Positions 34,415 through 42,476 of a stretch of 64,000 nt of DNA are shown in pieces (positions within the stretch are counted from its first letter, which is position 1; the number at the start of each line of letters is the position of its first letter). Where the stretch lies: contig CAWAJT010000004.1 in the NCBI GenBank assembly GCA_963782415.1, positions 558,001-622,000 on the forward strand, written 5' to 3'. The position numbers were made by a program, and so were the translations under genes. Under the pieces are notes generated by a model. The model was not told the DNA's origin. It saw only the letters and a list, made by a program, of their open reading frames with translations, and searched no databases. This DNA comes from Bog-473 sp963782415 (lineage in GTDB: Bacteria > Actinomycetota > Acidimicrobiia > Acidimicrobiales > RAAP-2).

Positions 34415-35341
34415 ATGCGCGCACCACGAGCACGACGTGTCGAGCTGGCCACGCCGGCGAGCAGCGAGCGGATGTGTGAGAAGGCCGCATCGTCGGGGGC
34501 CGATCTCGTCTTTCTCGACCTGGAGGACGCCTGTGCGCCCTCGGCGAAGGAGTCCGCTCGCGCCATCGCAGTCGGCGCGCTGACGGGACAGGACTGGGGC
34601 TCGACGGTGCGGGCCGTGCGCGTCAATGGGATCGACACGCCGTGGTGCCACGGCGACATCATCGAGGTTGTGACGGGAGCACGCGACGCCGTCGACGTGC
34701 TCATCATCCCCAAGGTGCGCCGGGCCCGGGACGTGTGGTGGGTCGACGTCCTTCTGACACAGCTCGAGAGCACGCTCGGCTTCGCCCATCCGATCGGGCT
34801 GGAGGTCCTCATTGAGGAAGCAGAGGGGCTGGCCAACGCGCTCGAGATCGCGCAGGCCAGCGAGCGGCTCGAGGCACTGATCTTCGGTGCCGGCGACCTG
34901 TCGGCGTCCCTCCACGCACGGGTGGACGGCAACTTCGACCCCGTCGTGCCCTATCCGGGTGACTTCTGGCACTTCGCGCGGGTGCAGGTGCTGACGGCAG
35001 CCCGGGCCGCCATGGTCGATGCGATCGACGCCCCCTACCCCGCCTATCAGGATCCTGATGGCTATCGGCGCGCCGCGTTGGAGGCGAGTGCGCTCGGCTT
35101 CGACGGCAAGTGGGCCATCCACCCGAGCCAGATCCCGATCGCGCACGACGTCTTCTCCCCGACGCCCGAGGAAGTGGCGGACGCTCGTGCGTCCATGGCG
35201 AGCTACCAAGAAGCCGAGGCCGGCGGCGTCGGGGCGATCGGCCGTGACGGAAAGCTGGTCGACGCCGCGCACATGCGACTGGCCGCCAACACGTTGCACA
35301 AAGCGGCACGCGCCGGCGAGACCGGCGGGTCGGACCGTTAG
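34415..35341 (+). CDS. CitE-like CoA-ester lyase (HpcH/HpaI aldolase fold)
   Basis: 308 aa, ATG 34415 with GAAGGGA. VELATPASSERMCEKAA, FLDLEDAC (34-40, metal-binding Glu), SAKESAR, and FGAGDLSASLHARV. The family cleaves malyl-CoA, citramalyl-CoA or beta-methylmalyl-CoA into acetyl-CoA plus a keto acid. Together with the CoA-transferase it would finish breakdown of a branched or hydroxylated dicarboxylic acid. It converges with the TetR at 35338, sharing 4 bp. Confidence 0.87.
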   Translation: MRAPRARRVELATPASSERMCEKAASSGADLVFLDLEDACAPSAKESARAIAVGALTGQDWGSTVRAVRVNGIDTPWCHGDIIEVVTGARDAVDVLIIPKVRRARDVWWVDVLLTQLESTLGFAHPIGLEVLIEEAEGLANALEIAQASERLEALIFGAGDLSASLHARVDGNFDPVVPYPGDFWHFARVQVLTAARAAMVDAIDAPYPAYQDPDGYRRAALEASALGFDGKWAIHPSQIPIAHDVFSPTPEEVADARASMASYQEAEAGGVGAIGRDGKLVDAAHMRLAANTLHKAARAGETGGSDR

Positions 35342-35991
35342 GGCGAAGGCAGGCCGTCGGGAGACATGGAGATGGCTTGGCGCAGCAGACCGATCACCCA
35401 GGCGATGCCGCGCGTTGCATCGGCGGGATCGATCTCCCAGTCAACGACCAGGCGCTCATAACCAGCCACGCTCCAGAGGATGTCGAAGATGGCTGCCACC
35501 AGCTTGCGCTCGGTGGCGGACCAGGACCCGGTGTGTGCGGCGACAGCCGACAGGAGGGCCTCGTGTTGGCGCCGCTTCGCCTCCATGAGTGTCGGGTCGA
35601 GCGGTGGGCGGGTATCGGTGGGAAAGGTGGCGATGTGCTCGAAGATGCGGGCCGTCACGCCGGCGAGATCCTCGAGGCGCATGCCCTGGAGTTCGATCCC
35701 GGCCTCCACCTCCAGGCGGTGCATGACTGCGTCGTGCAATCCTTGCTCGTTGGCGAAGTGACGGTAGACGGTCCGCTCGTTGACGCCGGCTCGCTCGGCC
35801 ACCGCCCTGATGGTCAGTCCCTGCCAGTCCCGCACCGACGAGCCGCGCAGCAGGGCGGACCCGGCGTCGACGATGCGCTGCCGGGTCTCGGCGGCGCGTT
35901 GGCGACGCAACGAGCTGTCGTACGGGCGACGGGGTCGGACCGGTGCCGTGGTTGTGGCGGTGACGTTCTCGGCGGACCAGGGCGCGGGCAT
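35338..35991 (-). CDS. TetR-family transcriptional regulator
   Basis: 217 aa, ATG 35991, 4 bp downstream of the SDR stop. The HTH region is RQRAAETRQRIVDAGSALLR through LTIRAVAERAGVNERTVYRH and FANEQGL. The C-terminal ligand domain is typical of the family. It is co-transcribed with the SDR at 35996 and probably regulates it or the adjacent oxygenase genes; no adjacent palindrome is obvious. Confidence 0.85.
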   Translation of the reverse strand: MPAPWSAENVTATTTAPVRPRRPYDSSLRRQRAAETRQRIVDAGSALLRGSSVRDWQGLTIRAVAERAGVNERTVYRHFANEQGLHDAVMHRLEVEAGIELQGMRLEDLAGVTARIFEHIATFPTDTRPPLDPTLMEAKRRQHEALLSAVAAHTGSWSATERKLVAAIFDILWSVAGYERLVVDWEIDPADATRGIAWVIGLLRQAISMSPDGLPSP

Positions 35992-35995
35992 GACG

Positions 35996-36736
35996 TCAGG
36001 CCAGCTTGGCCGACCAACCCCCGTCGACCGGGATGACCGCACCGGTGACGAACGACGCCCGGTCCGACGCCAGAAAGGCCCCGACCTCGGCCACCTCGGA
36101 CGACTCTCCGGGCCGGTTGAGGGCCGCTTTGGCGGCGATGTCGGGGATGAATTCCTCGGCTCCCTGGGCCATGATCTCCGTGAGGATGAAGCCGGGGCAG
36201 ATGACGTTGACGCGTATGCCCTGCGTGCCGTACTCAATGGCGGCGGCCTTGGTCGCACCGATGACGCCGTGCTTGGCGGCCGAGTACACGCTGGTCCCCG
36301 CCGCACCGTTGAGGCCGCCCACCGAGGACCAGTTGACGATGGAGCCCCCGCCGGACTTGAGGAGCGAGCGGATGCCGTGCTTCATGCCGAGCATCACGCC
36401 GCGCAGGTCGACGTCCATGAGTCGGTCGTAGAGCTCCATGTCGAGGTCGGCCAGCATGCCGCCGTCGGCGATCCCCGCCACGTTGAGCACCACGTCGACC
36501 CGCTTGAACTCGGCTTCGGCAGCGGCCATGAGCCTTTCGACGTCAGCCTCCTTGGTCACGTCGCACCGCATAGGGAGCACCCCCGATCCGACCTCGGCGG
36601 CCGTGGCCTCCTCTGCCCCGCTGATGTCCGCCGCCACGACGCACGCACCTTCGCGGACGAAGACCCCGACCGACGCCTTGCCCATGCCCGAGCCGGCACC
36701 AGTGATCACTGCGACCTTCCCGTCCAGAATGCCCAT
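35996..36736 (-). CDS. Short-chain dehydrogenase/reductase (SDR)
   Basis: 246 aa, ATG 36736. TGAGSGMG near 12-19, ADISG after beta2, NVAGIAD, catalytic IVNWSSVGG and YSAAKHG. The C-terminus is SFVTGAVIPVDGGWSAK. The NWSS motif and length fit hydroxysteroid or 2,5-dichloro-cyclohexadiene-diol type dehydrogenases, but substrate assignment is not safe. It lies downstream of the P450 at 36786 on the same strand (49-bp gap), so a hydroxylation-then-oxidation pair is likely. Confidence 0.87.
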   Translation of the reverse strand: MGILDGKVAVITGAGSGMGKASVGVFVREGACVVAADISGAEEATAAEVGSGVLPMRCDVTKEADVERLMAAAEAEFKRVDVVLNVAGIADGGMLADLDMELYDRLMDVDLRGVMLGMKHGIRSLLKSGGGSIVNWSSVGGLNGAAGTSVYSAAKHGVIGATKAAAIEYGTQGIRVNVICPGFILTEIMAQGAEEFIPDIAAKAALNRPGESSEVAEVGAFLASDRASFVTGAVIPVDGGWSAKLA

Positions 36737-36785
36737 TAGCGTGCTCCTCGTCGCGTCATGACACGTCCCACGTGTTGTCGGCGTT

Positions 36786-37985
36786 CTACTTCGTGAACAC
36801 CGGGAGTGTCTCCCAGCCACGCACCGTCGAGGTGGGGGAGAGACGTGCGTGCTCCACGTCGACGTCCCACTGGGGAAAGCGGGCCAGCACCTCCTCGAGC
36901 GCGATGATCCCCTCCATGCGAGCGAGCGCGGCGCCCATGCACAGGTGGATGCCGTTGCCGAACGTGAGGTGCCGGCCGTCATTGCGGTGGATGTCGAAGC
37001 TGTCCCCGTTGGGGAAGCGGCGATCATCCCGGTTCGCCGAGCCGAGGAGGAAGAGCATCACGCTCCCGGCCGGGACGTCGGTCCCATGCACCACGAGGTC
37101 CTGGCGGGCGACGCATCGCCCGACGTGCGGCGCCGGCGATTCGTAGCGAAGGATCTCCTCAACGGCGTTCGGGATCAGCGAAGGGTCGGCGACGAGCTCA
37201 GCTCGCTGCTCGGGATGGTCGGCCAGAACCTTCGCGCTCCAGCCGATCAGGCGGGTGGTGGTCTCGTTGCCGGCGCCGGCGAGCACCTCCAGATAGGTCA
37301 ACAACTCATTGCGGGTGAGTTTGCGCACCGTGTCCGTCTCGTCCTTGAACTCGACGTTCAACAGCTCGGTCATGATGTCGTCGGAGGGATGCTCGGCGCG
37401 CCAGTCGACGTAGTCGGCGAACATGGCGCCGGTGACGAAGTTCTCCGACACCTGCATCGGTTCCCCCTCCTTGGTGCGGAGGCTGGCGTCCACGTGGTCG
37501 CGCACCGCCTCCTGGTCGCTCTCGGGGATGCCGAGGAGCATGCTGATCACCCGCATCGGCATCTGGGCGCCGAGATCGGCGATGAAGTCGAAGTGGTCCG
37601 TGCCGATCAGCGGGTCGAGGCTCAGCTTGCAGAACTCCCGGATCTTCGGTTCGAGCTCAGCGACGCGGCGTGGCGTGAAGGCCCGGGAGAGCAGGCGTCG
37701 GTGAATGGTGTGGGTCGGGGGGTCCTCGAAGATGATGACGCCGGGCGGCATCTCGATGTCCGCCTTGATCAGCTCGATGATGCCGCCTTTGCCCGAGATG
37801 TAGGTCTGGGCGTCGAGCAGGCCCTTCTCGACGTCGGCGAATTGGCTCACGGCGAAGAAGTCGTGCGTCTCGTTGTAATAGACCGGCGCCTCTTCACGGA
37901 GGCGTCGATAGACCGGGTAGGGGTCGGCGTTGATGCCGACGTCATAGGTGTCGTAATAGACGTCGCTGGTGCCGGCCGTCGTCAT
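36786..37985 (-). CDS. Cytochrome P450
   Basis: 399 aa, ATG 37985. LAGAGNETTTR (I-helix), EEILRYESP (ExxR), TFGNGIHLCMGAALAR (Cys349). It is the same paralogue group as the P450s at 21191 and 63516 (YYDTYDVGINADPYPVYRRL start, PPGVIIFEDPP). It is divergent from the Rieske oxygenase gene across a 199-bp gap that carries a perfect 11-bp inverted repeat. Confidence 0.93.
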   Translation of the reverse strand: MTTAGTSDVYYDTYDVGINADPYPVYRRLREEAPVYYNETHDFFAVSQFADVEKGLLDAQTYISGKGGIIELIKADIEMPPGVIIFEDPPTHTIHRRLLSRAFTPRRVAELEPKIREFCKLSLDPLIGTDHFDFIADLGAQMPMRVISMLLGIPESDQEAVRDHVDASLRTKEGEPMQVSENFVTGAMFADYVDWRAEHPSDDIMTELLNVEFKDETDTVRKLTRNELLTYLEVLAGAGNETTTRLIGWSAKVLADHPEQRAELVADPSLIPNAVEEILRYESPAPHVGRCVARQDLVVHGTDVPAGSVMLFLLGSANRDDRRFPNGDSFDIHRNDGRHLTFGNGIHLCMGAALARMEGIIALEEVLARFPQWDVDVEHARLSPTSTVRGWETLPVFTK

Positions 37986-38010
37986 GGGCGTCTCCCTGCC
38001 TCCAGGTCCT

Positions 38011-38038
38011 ATTTGATGTCAGCACTATGACATCAAAT
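38011..38038. promoter_or_regulatory. Perfect 11-bp inverted repeat between the P450 and Rieske genes
   Basis: ATTTGATGTCA (38011-38021), GCACTA, TGACATCAAAT (38028-38038). It lies 26 bp upstream of the P450 start and 146 bp upstream of the Rieske start. There is no T-tract and it is in a divergent gap, so an operator is more likely than a terminator. A related repeat (TTTGACG-N4-CGTCAAA) is at 61868-61885 upstream of an aldehyde dehydrogenase. Confidence 0.65.
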
Positions 38039-38117
38039 GTTCCGGGTGGTCAACGAGGAGGGGACCCGGCCGGACGGTCCTCAGCGGGACGCCCACCCTC
38101 TCATCTGAAAACGCTCT

Positions 38118-38132
38118 TCTCACTTGCTGAGA
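38118..38132. promoter_or_regulatory. Inverted repeat TCTCA-N5-TGAGA upstream of the Rieske gene
   Basis: The perfect 5-bp inverted repeat TCTCACTTGCTGAGA lies 52 bp before ATG 38185. It belongs to the loose family of TCTCA-type repeats also seen at 26583, 42398 and 58747. Confidence 0.4.
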
Positions 38133-38184
38133 GCAGTGCTACCATCGTCGCGGCAACGAACGCGAAGCGGGGAGGACCCAACTC

Positions 38185-39456
38185 ATGCCACGTTGGCCCA
38201 AGCCACCCGAAGGCAGCTGGACGGAGCACTTCGACCTGGGGACCGAGCCGCTGAATTACGAGGACTCCATTTCGCAGGAGTTCTTCGAGCTCGAGCGCGA
38301 AGCGGTCTTCAAGCGGGCCTGGCTCAACGTAGGCCGCGTCGAGCAGGTGCCGCGTACCGGCAGCTACTTCACCAAGGAGCTCGCCGTCGCGAAGACCTCG
38401 ATCGTGGTGGTGAAGGGCAAGGACGGCGAGATCCGTGCCTTCTACAACATGTGCCGCCACCGCGGGAACAAGCTCGTGTGGAATGACTACCCGAAGGAAG
38501 AGACGAGCGGCACCACGCGCCAGTTCGTCTGCAAGTACCACGCCTGGCGCTACGACCTCGACGGGGCATGCTCGTTCGTGCAACAAGAGCAGGAGTTCTT
38601 CGACCTCGACAAGGCGGACTACGGCCTCGTTCCGGTGCACTGCGACGTCTGGGCGGGTTTCATCTTCATCAATCTGGCCAAGGAGCCCGAGCAGTCACTA
38701 CGCGATTTCCTCGGACCGATGGTGACCAAGTTGGAGAACTACCCGTTCGAACTGCAGAGCGAGCGGTTCTTCTACCGCGCCAACGTCAAGAGCAACTGGA
38801 AGCTCTACATGGATGCCTTCCAGGAGTTCTACCACGCACCAATTCTCCACGCGAAGCAGTCACCGCCCGACTGGTCGGCGGCGGCGGCGCAGGCAGGATT
38901 CGAGGCGCCCGCCTACAAAATCGACGGGCCGCACCGGCTCGTGAGCACGGCCGGCATCCACCCGTGGAACTTGCCTGAGAACATGGTCAAGCCCGTCGAC
39001 ACGCTGACCCGCAGCGGGCTCTTCGGACCCTGGGACGGACCTGATCTCGGTTACGACCAAAGGGACGCCGGCATCAACCCGGCCGGTTGCGACCCATGGG
39101 GCCTCGACTCGTTCCAACTGTGGCCGAACTTCACCATTCTCGTATGGCAGCAGAGCTGGTATCTCACGTATCACTACTGGCCCGTTGCGCCCGACGAGCA
39201 CGTGTTCGAAGGGACGCTGTACTTCGTCCCGGCCAAGAACGCCAGGGAGCGGGTGGCTCACGAGAACGCGGCCGTCACCTTCAAGGAATTCGGGCTCCAG
39301 GACGCCAACACGCTCGAGGCGACGCAGACGATGCTCGAGTCCCGCGTCATCGAGCGCTTCCCACTGATGGACCAAGAGGTGCTCTGCCGTCACATGCACA
39401 AGGTGGCGCAGGAGTGGGTGGACGACTACAAGAAGAAGCAGGACGTGGAGGTATGA
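38185..39456 (+). CDS. Rieske-type ring-hydroxylating oxygenase, alpha subunit
   Basis: 423 aa, ATG 38185 with GGGGAGGA. Rieske centre: C90-x-H92 (CRHRGNKL) and C116-x2-H119 (CKYHAW). The mononuclear iron site is in MDAFQEFYHAPILHAK: H217 and H222, with D210 and E214 nearby. The catalytic domain is full length. No beta subunit is encoded; instead a 114-aa unknown protein overlaps the stop, and a ferredoxin reductase converges downstream. Single-subunit relatives include KshA and carnitine or vanillate oxygenases. It hydroxylates a ring or bulky substrate using O2 and NADH through the reductase. Confidence 0.92.
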   Translation: MPRWPKPPEGSWTEHFDLGTEPLNYEDSISQEFFELEREAVFKRAWLNVGRVEQVPRTGSYFTKELAVAKTSIVVVKGKDGEIRAFYNMCRHRGNKLVWNDYPKEETSGTTRQFVCKYHAWRYDLDGACSFVQQEQEFFDLDKADYGLVPVHCDVWAGFIFINLAKEPEQSLRDFLGPMVTKLENYPFELQSERFFYRANVKSNWKLYMDAFQEFYHAPILHAKQSPPDWSAAAAQAGFEAPAYKIDGPHRLVSTAGIHPWNLPENMVKPVDTLTRSGLFGPWDGPDLGYDQRDAGINPAGCDPWGLDSFQLWPNFTILVWQQSWYLTYHYWPVAPDEHVFEGTLYFVPAKNARERVAHENAAVTFKEFGLQDANTLEATQTMLESRVIERFPLMDQEVLCRHMHKVAQEWVDDYKKKQDVEV

Positions 39457-39797
39457 CCGACGTGGACGCGACCTTGTTGCCGAGCGAATTTTCGGACCTG
39501 GAGCCGTTCGCCGCCAAGTGGTGCCTGCCGACCGAGCGGGAGCGCTACGACACGCGACTGGCGAGCAGCATGGACGAGATGCAGGCACTCTACGACGCCG
39601 CCATGCCGAGGGCGGACGCCGCCATGACGTATCTGGACCAGTATCCGCTCGACGACCTGCCCGAGGACGGAGTCAACCTGCTCCACCTGCTCTACTCCAT
39701 GATCATGGTGTCGTTCCCCGTCGAGTGCTGGGGCCAGCCGCGGGTGCCTGACTCCGGTGCCGCCTACCTCGACCTCCTGGTCGAGCCCGGGCCCTGA
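39453..39797 (+). CDS. Small conserved-looking protein of unknown function, coupled to the Rieske oxygenase
   Basis: 114 aa, ATG 39453 overlapping the oxygenase stop (ATGA). No family is recognised. The sequence is acidic and mostly helical by composition (ERERYDTRLASSMDEMQALY, VNLLHLLYSMIMVSFPVECW), with two cysteines and no metal-binding pattern, signal peptide or membrane segment. It is too short and wrong in composition for a ring-hydroxylase beta subunit (about 160-190 aa, NTF2 fold). The strict coupling suggests a subunit or chaperone of the oxygenase; this is inference. Confidence 0.7.
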   Translation: MTDVDATLLPSEFSDLEPFAAKWCLPTERERYDTRLASSMDEMQALYDAAMPRADAAMTYLDQYPLDDLPEDGVNLLHLLYSMIMVSFPVECWGQPRVPDSGAAYLDLLVEPGP

Positions 39798-39804
39798 GTC
39801 TGGG

Positions 39805-40875
39805 TCACATCGCCTCGTATTCCACCGTCACCGCGGAACCCAGCGGCAGGCTCTGGCAGGTGAGGACCCAGCCCTCCTCCACCTCTTCGGGGGTCAGCGC
39901 GTTGTTCGCCCGCATGCGGGCGGAACCCTCCTTCAAGAAAGCCATGCAGGTGGCGCAGTTGCCGGCCTCACACGAGAACGGAGGACGCAGGCCGCCGCGG
40001 CGCGCTGTCTCGAGGAGGGTGTCGCCCGGTTGGTAGCGGACCACCGCCTTCTTGCCGCCGAGCAGGACCGTCACCTCGTCGGGCACCCCAGGCGCATCGT
40101 CGCCAGCGTCGGTGCCGTCCACGATCAGCGCGTCGGTCTTCTCGGCCGGTTCGACCAGGAAGCGTTCCGTGAAGATGCACTCCGCCGCGACGCCGGCGCT
40201 CCCCAGCGTCGACTCCACCAGGTCCATGAAGGGACCGGGTCCGCAGATGTAAAAGTCGCCGCCGTGGTCGTTGCCCACGAAGGCGACGATGGACTCGGGG
40301 GTGAGGAACCCGCCGTCGGTGTCGAAGTGGTGCTGCACGTCCAGCCGGTCCGGGTGCTCGGTGCCGAGTCGGGCGAAGGTGTCGTGGAAGATCACAGACC
40401 CGGGATCCCGGTTGGCGTAGAGGAGCCGGACCCGTCGCCGCGTCGTCGCCAACACGTGCTTGGTGATCGACATCACCGGGGTGATGCCGCTGCCCCCGCA
40501 GAATCCCAGGACCGGTCGCTCCGACTCCTGCGGGCAGAAGACGCCCGCCGGCTTCGTGAGCTCAATGGTGTCGCCTTCCGCCACGTTGTCGAGGAACCAG
40601 TTCGACACCAGTCCGCCCGCCACCCGCTTCACGGTCACGGTCAGGTCGCGGTCCGCCGCCGGCGCACTCGACATGGAGTACGAGCGCAGCTGCTCGTCGC
40701 CGTCGATCTGCACCCGAAAGGTGCAGAACTGGCCCGGCCGGTAGCGGAATGTCTCGCGGAGTTCCGGCGGCACGTCAAGGACGAACGAGCTGGCGTCGTG
40801 CGTCTCGGTGACGACCCGGGCGACGCGCAGCGAGTGGTAGCCGTGTTGCCGGAGGACGGGATGGTGGTCGCTCAC
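39805..40875 (-). CDS. Ferredoxin-NAD(P)H reductase with C-terminal [2Fe-2S] domain (KshB/HmpB-like)
   Basis: 356 aa, GTG 40875. FAD-binding RSYSMSSAP, NAD-binding GFCGGSGITPVMS, YICGPGPFMD, then a plant-type ferredoxin domain with Cys302, Cys307, Cys310 and Cys340 (SCEAGNCATC...LTC). This order (FAD, NAD, 2Fe-2S) is that of KshB and phenylacetyl-CoA or phenol hydroxylase reductases. It is the obvious electron donor for the convergent Rieske oxygenase. It shares a strand with the aldehyde dehydrogenase upstream (16-bp gap). Confidence 0.92.
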   Translation of the reverse strand: MSDHHPVLRQHGYHSLRVARVVTETHDASSFVLDVPPELRETFRYRPGQFCTFRVQIDGDEQLRSYSMSSAPAADRDLTVTVKRVAGGLVSNWFLDNVAEGDTIELTKPAGVFCPQESERPVLGFCGGSGITPVMSITKHVLATTRRRVRLLYANRDPGSVIFHDTFARLGTEHPDRLDVQHHFDTDGGFLTPESIVAFVGNDHGGDFYICGPGPFMDLVESTLGSAGVAAECIFTERFLVEPAEKTDALIVDGTDAGDDAPGVPDEVTVLLGGKKAVVRYQPGDTLLETARRGGLRPPFSCEAGNCATCMAFLKEGSARMRANNALTPEEVEEGWVLTCQSLPLGSAVTVEYEAM

Positions 40876-40891
40876 CGCACAGTGACCGCGT

Positions 40892-42373
40892 TTACTGGGG
40901 CGTCGGCCACGCCACGGATTTGATCTCGAGGTACTGGTCGAAACCCGCGAGCCCGTTCTGCCGGCCGATCCCACTGTGCTTGTACCCACCAAAGGGCATG
41001 TCGGCCTGTCCGATCGGCATGCCTCCGTTGACGGCGAAGGTCCCGGTCCGGATGCGCTCGGCCACGCGCAGCGACCGTTCGAGCGAGCCGGAGAAAACGC
41101 CGCCCGAGAGCCCGTAGACGCTGTCATTGGCGATCCGCACGGCGTCCGCGTCGTCGTCGAAGGGGATGACCACGAGGACCGGGCCGAAGATCTCTTCCTG
41201 CGCGATCGTCATGGCGTTGTCGACGTCGGTGAAGAGGGTGGGCTCCACGTACCAACCCGTGGGCAGGTCGGCGGGCCGGCCACCGCCGAGGGCAAGGGTG
41301 GCCCCCTCGGTGACACCCTTCTCGATGTATCCGAGTACCCGGTCGCGCTGTTTGGCCGAGATCAGCGGGCCCATCAGGACGTCAGGCCGCTGGGGGTCCC
41401 CGTAGGTCACCGATGACAGCGTGGCGCGCAGAATCTCCACGCCTTCCTCGTAGCGCGAGCGTGGGAGCAGCATGCGCGTCTGAATGGCGCAACCTTGGCC
41501 GCCGTGGAAGCAGACGGCGATGCCCGACGGCACGGAGGTTGCGAAGTCGGCATCGTCGAGCACGATGGTCGCCGACTTCCCCCCGAGCTCCAGGAACGTC
41601 CGCTTCAAGGTGGCGCCACCCTTCTCCATGATGCGCTTGCCCACCGCGGTCGAGCCGGTGAACGAAATCAGGTCGACTTTCGGGGAGAGGGTGAGCTCCT
41701 CGCCGACGAGGTGGTCGGCGGAGGGCACGACATTGAGGACACCGGCGGGGAAGTCGGTCTGCTCGGCGACGAGGCGGCCGATACGGGTGGCGTTCCAGGG
41801 CGTGTCGGGTGCGGGCTTGAGGATGACGGTGTTGCCGGTGGCCAGGGCCTGACCGAGCTTGTTCAACGTGACTTCGAGCGGGAAGTTCCACGGCACGATC
41901 GCCCCGACGACGCCGATCGGCTCCTTCCAGATCTGACGGGTGTTCGCCGTGCCGCGCCGGTCGACGATCTCGCTCAGGTCGGTCCGCCAGGGGAACTCGT
42001 CAATGAGCTTGATCGGGTACCGGAGAGCGCCGTCGAGCGGGATGTCCAGCTGGTTGGCATGGGTGGTCATGCGCGGGCAACCCACCTCGAGGATGAGCTC
42101 CTCGCGTAGGGCCTCGCGGTCCTTCTCGAGCGCCTCTTGCAGTTGGGAGAGGCAGCGCTTGCGCAGTGCGCGGTCGGTCGACCACGTGGTCTCGTCGAAG
42201 GCGCGCCGGGCACTGTCGATGGCCCGGTGCATGTCCGCCTTCGAGCCGTCGGCCACTTGCCCGATGACCAACTCGGTCGCGGGGTTGACGTTGTCGAAGG
42301 TCTGGCCCGTGTCGGACTCCACCAGCTCGCCGTCCACGAGCATCCGCTGTTCGTGGGTCCCTGCTGCCGTCAT
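40892..42373 (-). CDS. NAD(P)+-dependent aldehyde dehydrogenase
   Basis: 493 aa, ATG 42373. PWNFPLEVTLNKLGQALATG, LELGGKSATIV (Glu near 260), GGQGCAIQTRM (catalytic Cys near 294), EEIFGPVLVVIPF. It oxidises an aldehyde to an acid. It has a close paralogue at 61995-63483 (shared EVGCPRMTT, NPATE, LSPKVD and GYKHSGIGRQNG stretches). It is followed by the ferredoxin reductase and preceded by acyl-CoA dehydrogenase genes on the same strand. Confidence 0.92.
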   Translation of the reverse strand: MTAAGTHEQRMLVDGELVESDTGQTFDNVNPATELVIGQVADGSKADMHRAIDSARRAFDETTWSTDRALRKRCLSQLQEALEKDREALREELILEVGCPRMTTHANQLDIPLDGALRYPIKLIDEFPWRTDLSEIVDRRGTANTRQIWKEPIGVVGAIVPWNFPLEVTLNKLGQALATGNTVILKPAPDTPWNATRIGRLVAEQTDFPAGVLNVVPSADHLVGEELTLSPKVDLISFTGSTAVGKRIMEKGGATLKRTFLELGGKSATIVLDDADFATSVPSGIAVCFHGGQGCAIQTRMLLPRSRYEEGVEILRATLSSVTYGDPQRPDVLMGPLISAKQRDRVLGYIEKGVTEGATLALGGGRPADLPTGWYVEPTLFTDVDNAMTIAQEEIFGPVLVVIPFDDDADAVRIANDSVYGLSGGVFSGSLERSLRVAERIRTGTFAVNGGMPIGQADMPFGGYKHSGIGRQNGLAGFDQYLEIKSVAWPTPQ

Positions 42374-42397
42374 CCCGACCCCTGTCTCTCAGTGGTT

Positions 42398-42412
42398 TCT
42401 CACGGAGTGAAA
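42398..42412. promoter_or_regulatory. Imperfect inverted repeat TCTCA-N5-TGAAA upstream of the aldehyde dehydrogenase
   Basis: TCTCACGGAGTGAAA, 25 bp upstream of the ATG at 42373, in a 103-bp gap with AT-rich sequence (AATTATCAAAAAG) next to it. It resembles the repeat at 38118. The gap holds no gene. Confidence 0.35.
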
Positions 42413-42476
42413 ACCCAATTATCAAAAAGCGTGATCAGCATAATCGAGCGGCCGTCCGACCGCCTTGCCGACTCCC

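Noticed and set aside
38011..38038. Rho-independent terminator
   Set aside because: The repeat lies between divergent starts, is not GC-rich and has no T-run after it; an operator is the better reading.
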